The notes: generated by a model from the sequence alone, not told the origin. DNA of 64,000 nt from an uncultured Bacteroidota bacterium (GCA_903844645.1 CAIMUP010000107.1:1-64000); one strand, 5' to 3'. Shown: positions 10,145 to 21,398, numbered from the stretch's first letter. A program made the numbers and translations.

Positions 10145-10900
10145 TTAATTAAGATTAATCCCTTCAATCAAAAAAACATCGCCATACTTCACATAAGTCA
10201 GGTTCAGTTTCTTTTTCAAAGAGTCCGTTTGATAAGCCAAATAAAGAACCAAATGTTTCTCACTAAGCCCAATATTTTGAGTATTCAACAACGTATCAAT
10301 TTTAACAGCCCTCACATCATTCATGTATGCCTCAAACTTAATTATCGGAGTATAAGACCTGCACCGTTCACTCAACAGATTATTATAAATATCAGGAAAA
10401 CTCTTCTCCTTCAAGTCCTTAAAAAATGGAGCAGTCAAAGAATCAATAAACGAAAATTGTGAACTGTCTTTAATTATAAAACGAACAGCTTGAAGTCTTA
10501 TAGTATCTTTATTTTCTACCAGAAAAGTTCCGTAAATCTTCCCCGAACATTTTGCATAATCAACATCATAAATCACCGAAGCAACCGGCTTATCAAAGCC
10601 AAATTGGGTTTGCACTTTATAGATATTTATGCTATAAGAATTCAAATCCCCATAAAGTTGATTATGAAAATTCAGCAACATTTTCAAATCCTCCTCGCTT
10701 TGAAATTTCTTACAAATCTCCGTCATATTCTCATAAACCTTTGAATAATTCTTTGATTTTAAATCCTCAATAAAACCAACAAATAAGTCCTTGTTACAAG
10801 AAGCAATAAGGTTATGAAACATCCCATCAGTATGCTTTTTTGTCTTGCATGAAACGCAAAGAGCAAGAATAAGAACCAAACAAACTTTTATCTTCTTCAT
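10145..10900 (-). CDS. hypothetical lipoprotein
   Basis: MKKIKVCLVLILALCVSCKTKK lipobox. Confidence 0.75.
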   Translation of the reverse strand: MKKIKVCLVLILALCVSCKTKKHTDGMFHNLIASCNKDLFVGFIEDLKSKNYSKVYENMTEICKKFQSEEDLKMLLNFHNQLYGDLNSYSINIYKVQTQFGFDKPVASVIYDVDYAKCSGKIYGTFLVENKDTIRLQAVRFIIKDSSQFSFIDSLTAPFFKDLKEKSFPDIYNNLLSERCRSYTPIIKFEAYMNDVRAVKIDTLLNTQNIGLSEKHLVLYLAYQTDSLKKKLNLTYVKYGDVFLIEGINLN

Positions 10901-10902
10901 CC

Positions 10903-11012
10903 CGCCAAAACTACAAAACTCACAGTTAATTTTTCTCTTGAATAAGGAAAGATTCCCCTTTTTTGGGCTAATAAAATTCCCCCTCCCCAAGAATTCTACA
11001 CCAAAAAACAGC
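10903..11012 (-). promoter_or_regulatory. array-associated promoter cassette (copy 2)
   Basis: Reverse complement closely matches 6701..6811 and ends taGTTTTG just upstream of the 10900 start. Confidence 0.75.
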
Positions 11013-11170
11013 GATTCTACCATTCTCTACAGCGATTCTACCATTCTCTACAGCGATTCTACCATTCTCTACAGCGATTCTCCCATTCTCTACAGCGATT
11101 CTCCCGTTCTCTACAGCGATTCTCCCATTCTCTACAGCGATTCTCCCATTCTCAACCGCGATTCCCCCCT
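11005..11170. repeat. 21-bp tandem array D (agcgattctaccattctctac, about 8 copies)
   Basis: agcgattct at 11010, 11031, 11052, 11073, 11094, 11115, 11136. Confidence 0.97.
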
Positions 11171-11225
11171 TTCAAGTAATAATTTGTGGTTTTTGGCTGT
11201 ATGAAACATAAACCCTAAACTTTTT

Positions 11226-11233
11226 TATTTTTG
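11226..11233 (+). promoter_or_regulatory. Bacteroidota -7 element TAnnTTTG
   Basis: tatttttg immediately upstream of ATG 11239. Confidence 0.6.
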
Positions 11234-11238
11234 CCGGC

Positions 11239-12969
11239 ATGAAACAGCAAAAGAAACAGACCAATAAACCCGCCCCTGCAAAGGTACTCAAGAAAACGAA
11301 TAACGCTACACCCAATTGGGATAGCAATATCAGCCCGCAAGTATTTTCATACCTCGTAACGGGGGTGTTTTTCCTCGTGGCTTTATTAGGAATTACGCAT
11401 CATGAAATGTGGCGCGACGAACATCAGGCATTTCTCGTCGCTCGCGATGCGCATTCGTTGCCCCAGTTATTACAAAATATGAGATACGAGGGCAATCCCG
11501 CCTTGTGGCATCTGTTGCTTTTCTTTATCACTTGCTTTACGCATAATCCTGTGTATATGCAGGGGCTGCATCTGTTGATAGCTTGCGGATTCGTCTACGT
11601 TTTCAACCGATATAGTACGGTGGGGATGGTTACTAAAATACTTTTTTCGTTTTCTTATTTCGCGCTGTACGAATATGCTGTCATCAGCCGTAGTTATGGG
11701 CTTGGCGTGTTATTAATCTTCATCGCTTGCGCATTATTTAAACATCGTTCGAGGAATTATTTATTGATAGGAATCGTACTCGCATTGCTTTGCAATGTAA
11801 CGATCTATGCGGTGGTGATAGCGGCAGGGATAGCGGGGATATTGGTATTGGATTATATCTTTTATCAAGCAAAAAGCCGCGAGCTTACTTTGAAATTAAT
11901 CGGAGGTGGCGTGCTATTATTAATAGGTATTCTCGCTTCGATTTATCAGATACTGCCTGACAAGAATAATGGTTTCCCTGCCTTCTATGCAACAGAGTTT
12001 TTCGAGATGCCTCGATGGGGAACGGTCGCTTCTCGTATCTTTGTTTCCTATTTTTATATCCCCAATACCGATAGCATCCACTTCTGGAATACGAATCATT
12101 ATTTCCCGGAATATCCTACGCTCTCATTGCCCTTTTGGGGATGGCTTTCGGAGAATAAAGCATACCTTTGGGGATGGTATTATATGCCTGTTATTTTATT
12201 CATTACTGCCTCCATTATTTTCATGCGGAAGCCGCTGATTTGCTTGTTATACATGGGTGTAACGACGATACTTCTCGCCGTTTTTTATTACACCGATTTA
12301 ATTCACATGCGGTATTGCGGCTATCTTTTTATCGTCTTGGTAAGTTGTTATTGGCTTGCCGGATATTATCCCGAGAAAACCTTCAAAAATACTTTCTTAA
12401 ATACCCTTTCTAACATAGGAAAACGAATTTCGATACCCTTCCTCGTCCTTGTTTTATCCACCAATGTAATAGGTGCTATGGCAGCTTATAATTTTGATTT
12501 GAATAACAAATTTTCTGTTAGCAAAGATGCCGCAGATTATATCCATCAAAACAAATTAGATACCTTAAAGATAGTGGGCGTAACGGATTTTACCTTAGCT
12601 CCTTTGACCTCGTATTTAGATAACAAGATTTATTACTCGCAGATGCATGCTTACGGCAGTTATTGCGTGTGGAGCAAGCAAAGAAATGCAACAATTACCT
12701 TTAAAGATCTTGCCGAATCGGTTCTTGATTTGATGGGCAAAGAACGGCACGAGGTGTTGATGATTTCGACCAACCTTCAGAAGTTTTCTATGGATGGCGG
12801 CAAAACAAATGTCCCGCTGACAAGGGCGATGATTTCGCCTGATGTCAAGATAGATATGATTCAATCTTTTGAAGGCGGCATTATGGCTGATGAATGTTAT
12901 TATCTTTACAAAGTTCAACCTGCCGATACTTTAAGAGATGATTTGCACGATTATATCCGTCTGCATTAA
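11239..12969 (+). CDS. multi-pass membrane protein, glycosyltransferase (GT-C/ArnT-like)
   Basis: Many TM segments; ITHHEMWRDEHQAFLVARDAHSLPQLLQNMRYEGNPALWHLLLF typical of GT-C family N-termini. Confidence 0.75.
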   Translation: MKQQKKQTNKPAPAKVLKKTNNATPNWDSNISPQVFSYLVTGVFFLVALLGITHHEMWRDEHQAFLVARDAHSLPQLLQNMRYEGNPALWHLLLFFITCFTHNPVYMQGLHLLIACGFVYVFNRYSTVGMVTKILFSFSYFALYEYAVISRSYGLGVLLIFIACALFKHRSRNYLLIGIVLALLCNVTIYAVVIAAGIAGILVLDYIFYQAKSRELTLKLIGGGVLLLIGILASIYQILPDKNNGFPAFYATEFFEMPRWGTVASRIFVSYFYIPNTDSIHFWNTNHYFPEYPTLSLPFWGWLSENKAYLWGWYYMPVILFITASIIFMRKPLICLLYMGVTTILLAVFYYTDLIHMRYCGYLFIVLVSCYWLAGYYPEKTFKNTFLNTLSNIGKRISIPFLVLVLSTNVIGAMAAYNFDLNNKFSVSKDAADYIHQNKLDTLKIVGVTDFTLAPLTSYLDNKIYYSQMHAYGSYCVWSKQRNATITFKDLAESVLDLMGKERHEVLMISTNLQKFSMDGGKTNVPLTRAMISPDVKIDMIQSFEGGIMADECYYLYKVQPADTLRDDLHDYIRLH

Positions 12970-13018
12970 GGAAATTGGTATCGTTTTTCGAGGCGTTGAA
13001 ATCGTGATTCCATGAAGA

Positions 13019-13102
13019 ACGTACATAATCTGTCAGGTTATGTACATAACTTGACAGATTGTGTACGTAACCGATCAGATAGCATATACACTTTCAGGAA
13101 TT
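13019..13102. repeat. short 21-bp array N with a 34-bp near-perfect palindrome (13027..13060)
   Basis: acgtacataatctgtcaggtt / atgtacataacttgacagatt / gtgtacgtaaccgatcagata; convergent intergenic region. Confidence 0.85.
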
Positions 13103-13156
13103 CGGTTTTGCATTCAACGGATTATTAATAAGAAATATTGTAAGGAAATGAAGTGC

Positions 13157-16100
13157 CTAAAAAGTACGATTAATACCGACCACAAACCGAAATTTAAAGT
13201 ACTGTGGCTGTGCACTCGGGTCTTGATTATTATCCAGCGGAACGCGATTCAAAACTAATGGCATATCAAAACGAATAATTAAGGGATTAATGGCTTGCAA
13301 AGGACCCCATTTCTTAATCGTAATAGCAACTCCAACACCAGCATCAGCACGAAGATCAGCAAATACTAACGGCTGATCAATACTATTATAATTAATGATT
13401 CCGGCATCGCCAAACAGGTAGGTATTTACCTTAAAATAATCGCGAATTACCTTCGGTTTAATGAAAGAAAAGAAGCGATCAAAACCGATTTCGCCAGAAA
13501 CAGATTCGCCCGTGCTGCCCTTGTATGCGAAATAGGTCTTGCCATCACCGCTTTGCTGCGGAACGAGATAGCCCGCGAAGCCGCGTAGATTAAGCCCGCC
13601 GCCTTCCTGAAAATGATTCGTAGTAGCCCCATATCCCAGCCAATTTTCATTCACAAAACCGCGCGAACGTGTATATTTATTATCCATTAACTCCTCTGGA
13701 TTCGCGCCTGCGAGGTATAATTGGCTCTCTAACGGCATAGAATTTCCGGTAGTATATTGTGCAAAAAGGCGAGCGTTAAGATCTATCTTGCCGAACGTAT
13801 TTTTATTGGTAGCAAGCAGATTGAGAGAGGCAAAATTGTAATCCGAAAAGAGCGTGTTCGATCTTAAATTCATGGCTACAGTACCCGTTCCGTGGGCATG
13901 GCTATACGTATTCCTGATGCCTATATTAATCGTGTTGTTCCATTGATTACTTTGCGATAAATCTTGGTATAGCAGGTATTTTAATTCATTAATATCCTGG
14001 CGGTACATGGCTTTTATTCCGATGGATAATATCGTTTTTTCATCCTTATCAAAAGCTTTCTCCAAACCTGCAGAATAACTTTCCAAACCATCTAAATATT
14101 TGGCAGACAGGTGCATCGAAACGCCTTTAGACAGCCAATTTAAGGGTGTTTTATAATTAAAACGGTAGTTAATATAATCAAACGGATTATTAGTATAATC
14201 ACTTGGCTTGGAAGACTGATTGGTAAGCCCGAAATTCCCCCAAATATTTATATCAAAGATGTTTTTTAAGTTCATATAATTACCATTAATATGCAAACCG
14301 AGTTTGATTCCGTCGAAATAATTATACCATATATCCGGGCGTGCCTTGAATTCGTAATGCGCCCAATCAGGAGCGTTCGTAACATGGCTGTCCCATTTGA
14401 TAGTGTATGGAAAATGATACGAATTGTTGATAAGATTTACATCAGCAATTCGCATCGAAGTATCAATCCGAATATTTTCGATGCCTGATGGAACACAGAT
14501 ATTAGCCACATAAGTAGGATTTAATTTATCCCATCCTTCCCACTTCGGAAGTACATTAGCATCGGTATTTTTAGTGAACCAATTGCATGGAATCAGGTAA
14601 TCATAAGTCCTTCCATCATTAGCATAAACCCGAAACTCTATCGGCATTTGCATACGTCCGTATCTTTTGAAAGTAATGAGATATTTATCGGCAACAGAGT
14701 CATTGGAATTATCTTTTTTCACATTCTTAATGCCGTAATCTATAGTCTTATTCGTCTCCATCCAAGCATCAAAGAACCAATTCAAATCGGCATGGGTGTA
14801 TTGAATAATAGAATTACGAAAATCCTCAATATAAGGGTGGCAAAACTTCCACTGATGGAAATAATGTTGCATCGCTTTGAGAAATAAACTATCGCCTAAA
14901 ACATATTCTAAATTATAAAGCATCGTAGATGTTTTATAATAGACCATACCATAACCACCATGATTTAATGCACCGTTGAAGTAATCGGAATGGGTGTTAA
15001 TAGTGGTTTCTTCGCCCTTTATCGCTTCCTTTAAATAAGGCATGTATGACCTTGTATAGATATTTGTTTGAGGGACAAAATGTTTCCTTACATATCGGTT
15101 TTTTATCTTCCCTTTCACTTCGTATGGTCCGTCAATATGATCCATTCCCCACGATGTCAAAAACTGTGTAAACCCTTCATCTAAAGCAGCGCGATAAGTC
15201 TCATTATTCCCGACCATTCCATAGAACCAATTGTGCCCGACCTCATGTGCAAAGAGATAACGATAGCCAGGTTCTTGCCCGCCATCAAGCGTTAGCATCG
15301 GATATTCCATACCATCAGCAGCATCGGCAACAACTATCTTCGGATAAGCATACATCCCTATATCACGGCTATAACATTGAATGATTTTACTAAGAAAATC
15401 TGCTGCATTCTGCCATCTTCCGGCATGAGATTCTTGTGCAAGAGCAATGCATTTAATACCTTTCCATTCTACCTCACCTATCCGGTAAGTAGGGTCGCAG
15501 GTAAAGGCGAAATCATGGGTATTTTCGGAATGAAACCGCCATGTTTTCTTGGTATCATCAGGGATAATCGGGATGGATGGATCGCTATCCCATTTCTTCC
15601 CGACAAAGTTCTTAATATCTAATATCTTTCTTAACGAATCAGGCATTACTTCTTCTTTGTTTTGCAGCACTCCGGTAGCATCCAGGATGTAATGCGAGGG
15701 CAACGTAATGGCTACATCGTAACATCCGTAATCTCCATAGAATTCCCGATTCAAATGCTGGTTGGTATCCCAGCCAAACTTCTTATCATAAACAGAAATA
15801 CGGGGATAGAAAAGAACACCATCGTAATGCTTGAAACCCGCACTGACAATGAACTTCTTCATCCGCCGGCGGGTACTGCCATTGTCATAATAGGTCTTGA
15901 ATTTTATCTTAAAAGTAACGCTTTCTCCGCTTGCCAAGGGCTTATCTAACCAGACCTTCATGATAGAATAATCTATCTCATGCCGCAATGGTTTTCCATC
16001 AATAAGAATCGTATCAACGGTAGTTCCAAGCCCCGCACGTTCATACTTTCCGTAGTATGGCTTTGCTCCGTTATTCTTTTGCAAGTCATCCAAATAACTG

Positions 16101-16390
16101 CCTGGCTGAAAGGAATTCTGATACAAATGAAAGAACACAAAAGCCAAGGTATCTGGCGAGTTATTCCAATAAGTAAGCTCTTCATCACCATCTATAATAT
16201 CCGTTTTATCATCCAGCGAAACCTTGATATTATAATAAGTATCTTGTTGCCAATAACCCGCGTACGGCAAGCGATTCTGCCAATAATACACATTGGCTTT
16301 ACTACGAAAGGTATTCGTCGGAAGATGCTGCCCAATCATCAATACTGGCAGCAAACAAACAAGCAACAGATGAACCGATTTTCTAATCAT
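13157..16390 (-). CDS. M1 family metallopeptidase
   Basis: HEVGHNW...DEGFTQF zinc motif; signal peptide; outer-membrane-like C-terminal region. Confidence 0.92.
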   Translation of the reverse strand: MIRKSVHLLLVCLLPVLMIGQHLPTNTFRSKANVYYWQNRLPYAGYWQQDTYYNIKVSLDDKTDIIDGDEELTYWNNSPDTLAFVFFHLYQNSFQPGSYLDDLQKNNGAKPYYGKYERAGLGTTVDTILIDGKPLRHEIDYSIMKVWLDKPLASGESVTFKIKFKTYYDNGSTRRRMKKFIVSAGFKHYDGVLFYPRISVYDKKFGWDTNQHLNREFYGDYGCYDVAITLPSHYILDATGVLQNKEEVMPDSLRKILDIKNFVGKKWDSDPSIPIIPDDTKKTWRFHSENTHDFAFTCDPTYRIGEVEWKGIKCIALAQESHAGRWQNAADFLSKIIQCYSRDIGMYAYPKIVVADAADGMEYPMLTLDGGQEPGYRYLFAHEVGHNWFYGMVGNNETYRAALDEGFTQFLTSWGMDHIDGPYEVKGKIKNRYVRKHFVPQTNIYTRSYMPYLKEAIKGEETTINTHSDYFNGALNHGGYGMVYYKTSTMLYNLEYVLGDSLFLKAMQHYFHQWKFCHPYIEDFRNSIIQYTHADLNWFFDAWMETNKTIDYGIKNVKKDNSNDSVADKYLITFKRYGRMQMPIEFRVYANDGRTYDYLIPCNWFTKNTDANVLPKWEGWDKLNPTYVANICVPSGIENIRIDTSMRIADVNLINNSYHFPYTIKWDSHVTNAPDWAHYEFKARPDIWYNYFDGIKLGLHINGNYMNLKNIFDINIWGNFGLTNQSSKPSDYTNNPFDYINYRFNYKTPLNWLSKGVSMHLSAKYLDGLESYSAGLEKAFDKDEKTILSIGIKAMYRQDINELKYLLYQDLSQSNQWNNTINIGIRNTYSHAHGTGTVAMNLRSNTLFSDYNFASLNLLATNKNTFGKIDLNARLFAQYTTGNSMPLESQLYLAGANPEELMDNKYTRSRGFVNENWLGYGATTNHFQEGGGLNLRGFAGYLVPQQSGDGKTYFAYKGSTGESVSGEIGFDRFFSFIKPKVIRDYFKVNTYLFGDAGIINYNSIDQPLVFADLRADAGVGVAITIKKWGPLQAINPLIIRFDMPLVLNRVPLDNNQDPSAQPQYFKFRFVVGINRTF

Positions 16391-16409
16391 TTTTCAACCA
16401 ATTCGTAAC

Positions 16410-16907
16410 CTATCGTTTATCATCGGCACTGGGTCCGTACATGCCGGGAATAGGGACATCCAGCAGCCGGAGATACACCCCAAGCTGTGCCCGGTGATGA
16501 ATGAAATGATTCATCGCCATGCTGCGAATCACGACCTTTTTAGGCATCGTAAAAAGCACCATTTCGCCCCGTTTCAAGGTCCACAATTCTTGCAAGGCTT
16601 CATCGGTAATACTCTCCAAAGCAGCGATAGCATCCTCCAGGTTCTTATCAAACTGCGACACGAGCTCTTCACCCGAATCGAAGGTGGGACTAACCACCCA
16701 GTCCTTCATCAAGTCCATCGAATCGTGCTGAACAGCCCGCACCACCCAGATAGACAACTCCGCAACATGGGTCGCGAGCCGCCCGAGCTTCATAGATTTT
16801 TCGTGGGGCACCCACTCTTTCTGATCCGCCGGCACCAACGCCAGCAACTTCCGCGTAGCCGTAGCCTCGCTCCTTAATTCTGCAATAAAAGCTTTATTTA
16901 ATGACAT
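16410..16907 (-). CDS. DinB family protein
   Basis: MSLNKAFIAELRSEATATRKLLALVP...MNHFIHHRAQLGVYLRLLDVPIPGMYGPSADD. Confidence 0.88.
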   Translation of the reverse strand: MSLNKAFIAELRSEATATRKLLALVPADQKEWVPHEKSMKLGRLATHVAELSIWVVRAVQHDSMDLMKDWVVSPTFDSGEELVSQFDKNLEDAIAALESITDEALQELWTLKRGEMVLFTMPKKVVIRSMAMNHFIHHRAQLGVYLRLLDVPIPGMYGPSADDKR

Positions 16908-17134
16908 AAATTTAATATAATGAGCCGCAAAAATAATAATTAGAAAGAGAGAAATTATCACCCTACCCCTCATCGTCGTGTTGCAGCCCGCCAAAGCGGA
17001 GCTATCACACAACGATGATGACGATAAAAATTGGGATAAAACCATCCACAGCCCCGCCTCGGTCAGGAGGTATCCCATAAAACGGATAAAATTTTTAGGA
17101 AACCAAGAATAATTCCAAAATAAAGTTTTTTATT

Positions 17135-17330
17135 TTTCAGAAAAGCAGTTGTGGTTTTCAGAAAAGCAGTTGTGGTTTTCCGAAAAGCAGTTGTGATTTT
17201 CCGAAAAGCAGTTGTGGTTTTCAGAAAAGCAGTTGTGGTTTTCAGAAAAGCAGTTGTGGTTTTCAGAAAAGCAGTTGTGGTTTTCAGAAAAGCAGTTGTG
17301 GTTTTCTGAAAAGCAGCCCTGCTTTTCAAG
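17135..17330. repeat. 21-bp tandem array E (gaaaagcagttgtggttttca, 9 copies)
   Basis: gaaaagcag at 17140, 17161, 17182, 17203, 17224, 17245, 17266, 17287, 17308. Confidence 0.97.
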
Positions 17331-17666
17331 GTATTTAGGGTCTGTTTTGGCACTTTTATAAGCTAAAACAGGGGTCAACCTGAACGGAGGCGTGGGTTTC
17401 TATTAGTAATTTCGGTTTTGGAGGAGTTTTCGGGGGATGCCCTCCGCCAGATTCCGATTTTGATAGCAAGTACCGAGAGCCGGCAGCGAAACATCAGAAT
17501 TTTGGGCATTAATTCCTAAAAAAATAGCCTCAAAATCGGGATTCGGGACTTGTATTTTATAAAGAAAGTTTTGCAAAAGTTTGTCCATGTCAGAAATTTT
17601 TTAGAACTTTGTCCCCTCAAACAAAAAATGAATCCTTTGAAACATAAAATAATTAAATAAAAAACA

Positions 17667-20600
17667 ATGATGAAATCTCTATTAAAATTCGGAAAGATAG
17701 TCGCAGTACTATTGGTAGTTTTCTTTGCTGCAAACCAAAACAGTTACGCTACCCACGCGATGGGAGCGGACATTACGTACCGGTGTATCGGGAATAATAA
17801 GTACATTGTAACGTATGAGTTTTACTATGATTGCGCAGGGACGTATGTGATGCAGAATCCGTATCTGTTTAACCTGCATTCGACCTCGTGTGGGTTTGAT
17901 ACAACCTTTGCGATGACTCGTGTGGATTCGTTATCAGACATCGAGGTAACGCCGATTTGCCCTAACATTACGTCTCGCTGTACGAATCCGAACAGTACGT
18001 ACCCTGGGGTGAAGATTTATATCTATCGGGATACGCTGGATTTGAATATTCATCATTGTGATGATTTCATTATGTCCTATTCCATGGGGGCGCGGAATAA
18101 TGCGATCAATACGTTATCGGCTAATTATAATCTGACAGTGTTTGCGATGTTGAATGATTCGATCGGGCTGAATAATAACTCGCCTACGTTTAGTAATCTG
18201 CCGGTCCCTTATATCTGTGAGGGGCAATTGTATTGTTATAATAATGGAGCATCGGATGTGGATGGGGACTCTATAGTATATGCCTTGATGACGCCGCTTG
18301 CAGGAGCTACTTATCCGTTTACTCCGGTTACTTATAATGCCACATTTGACTCTGCGCAGCCCGTTACAACGAGTATTCCGCCTACGTTCCAAACAGAGAA
18401 CGGCACGTTTTGCCTTGATGCTTCGGCGTATGATGTTGGGGTTATCGCGATCTTGGTTTCTGATTATCGGAATGGGGTTTTGATAGGGCAGGTAGAGCGG
18501 GATATTCAGATTAATGTCATTCAGTGCTTGAATAATATCCCTACGGTAAGCGGTATTAATGGCGACAGCACCTTGTTTACCGATACGATTTGTTCGCAAG
18601 TGCCTTATACCTTCCAAGTCTTCAGCAACGATGCCGACCCGCAGGATACCGTAACTATGTGGTGGAATGGGAATATACCCGGTGCTACCTTTGTAGTTAC
18701 CGGAACACCTCACCCGACCGGAACCTTCACCTGGACACCTCCTGCCAGTGCTGCGAACACTATTAGTTACTGCTTCGCAGTGAATGTTAAGGATAATGCC
18801 TGTCCTTATGAAGGAGTATCAGTTCATGCCTATTGTTTGCGGGTTGTAGGGGCTAATATCGGATTTTTACATGGCAATGTCTGTACCCATGATGTCTCGT
18901 TCACCGATACCTCGACCATACCGGCAGGGACGATAACGGGATGGAACTGGAACTTTGGAGATTCGCTATCGGGGGCTAATGATACCTCGAGTACGCAGAA
19001 CCCACATCACGTCTATACAGATACCGGCATCTATACCGTTCAGTTAGTATTAACCAGTAGCTGGGGATGTAACGACACGGCTTATGAAACCATCCATGTG
19101 CAAATAGGACAAACAACCAGTTATACCTCTACCGATGCCACGTGCAGCAATTCTAATGACGGTACAGGCAGTGTCATCATTACGTCAGGGGGAATACCCC
19201 CATTTACTTTTCATTGGTCAAATGGAGCCACGACTGCCACAGTAGGCGGTTTAGCTCCGGGAACTTATAATGTATCTGTTACGGATTCGGTAGGTTGTCT
19301 GGTCATAGATAATGTGGTTATTCATGCTCCGCCACCATTAGTTGCTGATTCGGTACATCATAATATCTATTGCCATGATGCAAACAATGCCGGGCTTGCG
19401 AGTGTGAATCCTACAGGTGGCACAGGACCATATTTATTTCATTGGTCAGGATCTCCTTCTACCACGGGTACAGCATCTACGCTTATTGCGGGTAACTATG
19501 GAGTAACTGTTACAGATGCACACGGCTGTTCGATAACACATATGTTTCATATTAGTGCTCAGGCTACCTTAGGCTCTGATTCGGCACAGATTAATGTATC
19601 TTGCTTTGGAGGAAACAATGGCATAGCGATGGTTCATGTCTTCAGTGAGCCTGGTCCGTTTACGTATCATTGGTCTCCGAGCACCGCAGGTACTACCGCC
19701 ACAGTTTCTAATCTCCCTACCGGAAATTATACTGTTATTATTGATGATGGGTTGAATTGTTATGATACCATTGATTTCACAATCCTATCCCATCCACAGA
19801 TGATGATTATCTTGGATAGCGCAGCACCTATTCCATGTAATGGAAACCTATCCCTCGCGGTAGTTGTGGATACAGGTGGTACCGGAGGAACGTATAATTA
19901 CACATGGTCCACATCGCCTATTCAGCATACTGCTACGGCTACCGGCTTGCAGGCAGGGACTTATTTCGTTACTGTTACCGATTCTCTGGGTTGTTTAGCG
20001 GACACCAGCATTACCATTACGCAGCCTTCCGCTTTAGCCTCCACGCATTCCCATACCGATGTGATTTGCTTTGGCGGCAATACCGGAACGGCAACTTCTG
20101 TCCCGACGGGTGGCACTACCATCTATAATTACTCTTGGTCTCCTTCGGGAGGCAATGCTTCATTAGCAACCGGGCTTATTGCCGGCAATTATACCGTTGT
20201 TATCACCGATGCCAATGGATGTACCCTGACGGATTTTGTAACGATTGGAGAACCCACCGATTTGATCGTTACTGCGATACCCGTCAGCCAAACCATTTGT
20301 GCCGATACGACCATTAACATTGGTGCAACAGGCTCCAATGGAAGCCCTGGATACACCTTCTCTTGGAGTAATGGTCCCAATTCTCAAACCCAAAGCGTTC
20401 ATCCTACTTCTACCACTGTTTATACCGTTACCGTTACCGATACACATGGCTGTACGAAGACCAAAGATGTTACCGTCAACGTCAATGCTTTGCCTAATCC
20501 ACATGATTCTGCCACCTCCGTTTGTTGGGGCGATAGTTCCAGAATATGGGTGTATGACGGGCAGCCAGGATGGACTTACAACTGGTTGAGCCGTACTGGT

Positions 20601-21260
20601 ACGAACAGCTACCTGTCATTCCTATCAGGCACGACCGAGATAGACAGTGTGCAGGTTACGGATGCTAATGGATGTAAATCGAAATGGATTGTGGACAGCG
20701 GTTTCATCAAAGGACCCCACGTTATCGCGAACTTCATCCCCGATTCTCTCGAAGGCTTCCAACCGCTGGATGATATTTTCCGCAGCACTTCTTCTAATGC
20801 CGAAATCTTCTCTTGGTACTTCAACGATACTTACCACCACAACCATCCCGATTCTTTGATAGGACTTTATGATTCCATAGCCTTCCATTTATTCGACAGC
20901 GCAGGGGTGTATCATATCATGCTCGTTGCCGAAAATCTCTACGGATGCCGCGATACTATCATCAAAGATATTACCGTCAAGAAGACCTCGCATCTCGTTG
21001 TTTGGAACACCATTTCTCCGAACCATGATGGCAAGAACGATGAGTGGTTGCCCGACTTCCATAACATGGCTATCGTGAAAGCTACGATCTACAACCGATG
21101 GGGATTAAAGGTGAAAGAATGGACTACGCCAACGGGCTGGGACGGCACCGACAACGGAGGCAGGATTGTTCCTGATGGCACCTATTATTACGTCCTGTAT
21201 TGCCAAGGTGTGGACGGCATCAACTATTCCGACCACGGTTTTATTACCGTTATTAAATAG
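17667..21260 (+). CDS. large surface protein with PKD and SprB-type repeats and gliding-motility C-terminal (type B) domain
   Basis: SprB-like repeats (DGTGSVIITSGGIPPFTFHWSNGATTATVGGLAPGTYNVSVTDSVGC), PKD; C-term ISPNHDGKNDEWLPDF...YNRWGLKVKEW...GTYYYVL. Confidence 0.93.
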   Translation: MMKSLLKFGKIVAVLLVVFFAANQNSYATHAMGADITYRCIGNNKYIVTYEFYYDCAGTYVMQNPYLFNLHSTSCGFDTTFAMTRVDSLSDIEVTPICPNITSRCTNPNSTYPGVKIYIYRDTLDLNIHHCDDFIMSYSMGARNNAINTLSANYNLTVFAMLNDSIGLNNNSPTFSNLPVPYICEGQLYCYNNGASDVDGDSIVYALMTPLAGATYPFTPVTYNATFDSAQPVTTSIPPTFQTENGTFCLDASAYDVGVIAILVSDYRNGVLIGQVERDIQINVIQCLNNIPTVSGINGDSTLFTDTICSQVPYTFQVFSNDADPQDTVTMWWNGNIPGATFVVTGTPHPTGTFTWTPPASAANTISYCFAVNVKDNACPYEGVSVHAYCLRVVGANIGFLHGNVCTHDVSFTDTSTIPAGTITGWNWNFGDSLSGANDTSSTQNPHHVYTDTGIYTVQLVLTSSWGCNDTAYETIHVQIGQTTSYTSTDATCSNSNDGTGSVIITSGGIPPFTFHWSNGATTATVGGLAPGTYNVSVTDSVGCLVIDNVVIHAPPPLVADSVHHNIYCHDANNAGLASVNPTGGTGPYLFHWSGSPSTTGTASTLIAGNYGVTVTDAHGCSITHMFHISAQATLGSDSAQINVSCFGGNNGIAMVHVFSEPGPFTYHWSPSTAGTTATVSNLPTGNYTVIIDDGLNCYDTIDFTILSHPQMMIILDSAAPIPCNGNLSLAVVVDTGGTGGTYNYTWSTSPIQHTATATGLQAGTYFVTVTDSLGCLADTSITITQPSALASTHSHTDVICFGGNTGTATSVPTGGTTIYNYSWSPSGGNASLATGLIAGNYTVVITDANGCTLTDFVTIGEPTDLIVTAIPVSQTICADTTINIGATGSNGSPGYTFSWSNGPNSQTQSVHPTSTTVYTVTVTDTHGCTKTKDVTVNVNALPNPHDSATSVCWGDSSRIWVYDGQPGWTYNWLSRTGTNSYLSFLSGTTEIDSVQVTDANGCKSKWIVDSGFIKGPHVIANFIPDSLEGFQPLDDIFRSTSSNAEIFSWYFNDTYHHNHPDSLIGLYDSIAFHLFDSAGVYHIMLVAENLYGCRDTIIKDITVKKTSHLVVWNTISPNHDGKNDEWLPDFHNMAIVKATIYNRWGLKVKEWTTPTGWDGTDNGGRIVPDGTYYYVLYCQGVDGINYSDHGFITVIK

Positions 21261-21289
21261 AGAATAATTTCATTTCATTTTTCATTAGT

Positions 21290-21326
21290 GGAGGCTGTAC
21301 TGCAAAGTGCAGCCTCTTTTTTTGGG
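21290..21326. terminator. hairpin terminator
   Basis: gaggctgtactgcaaagtgcagcctcttttttt. Confidence 0.8.
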
Positions 21327-21398
21327 GATATAATTAATCAAATAATAAACCTTTTATTCATCCCCAAAAAAGTTTTTATTAAACAAAATACCAGCATT

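Noticed and set aside
17063-17378. ORFs (AFLKTTTAFLKTTTAF..., CFSENHNCFSENHN...) as proteins
   Set aside because: Overlapping frames of array E in non-coding sequence.
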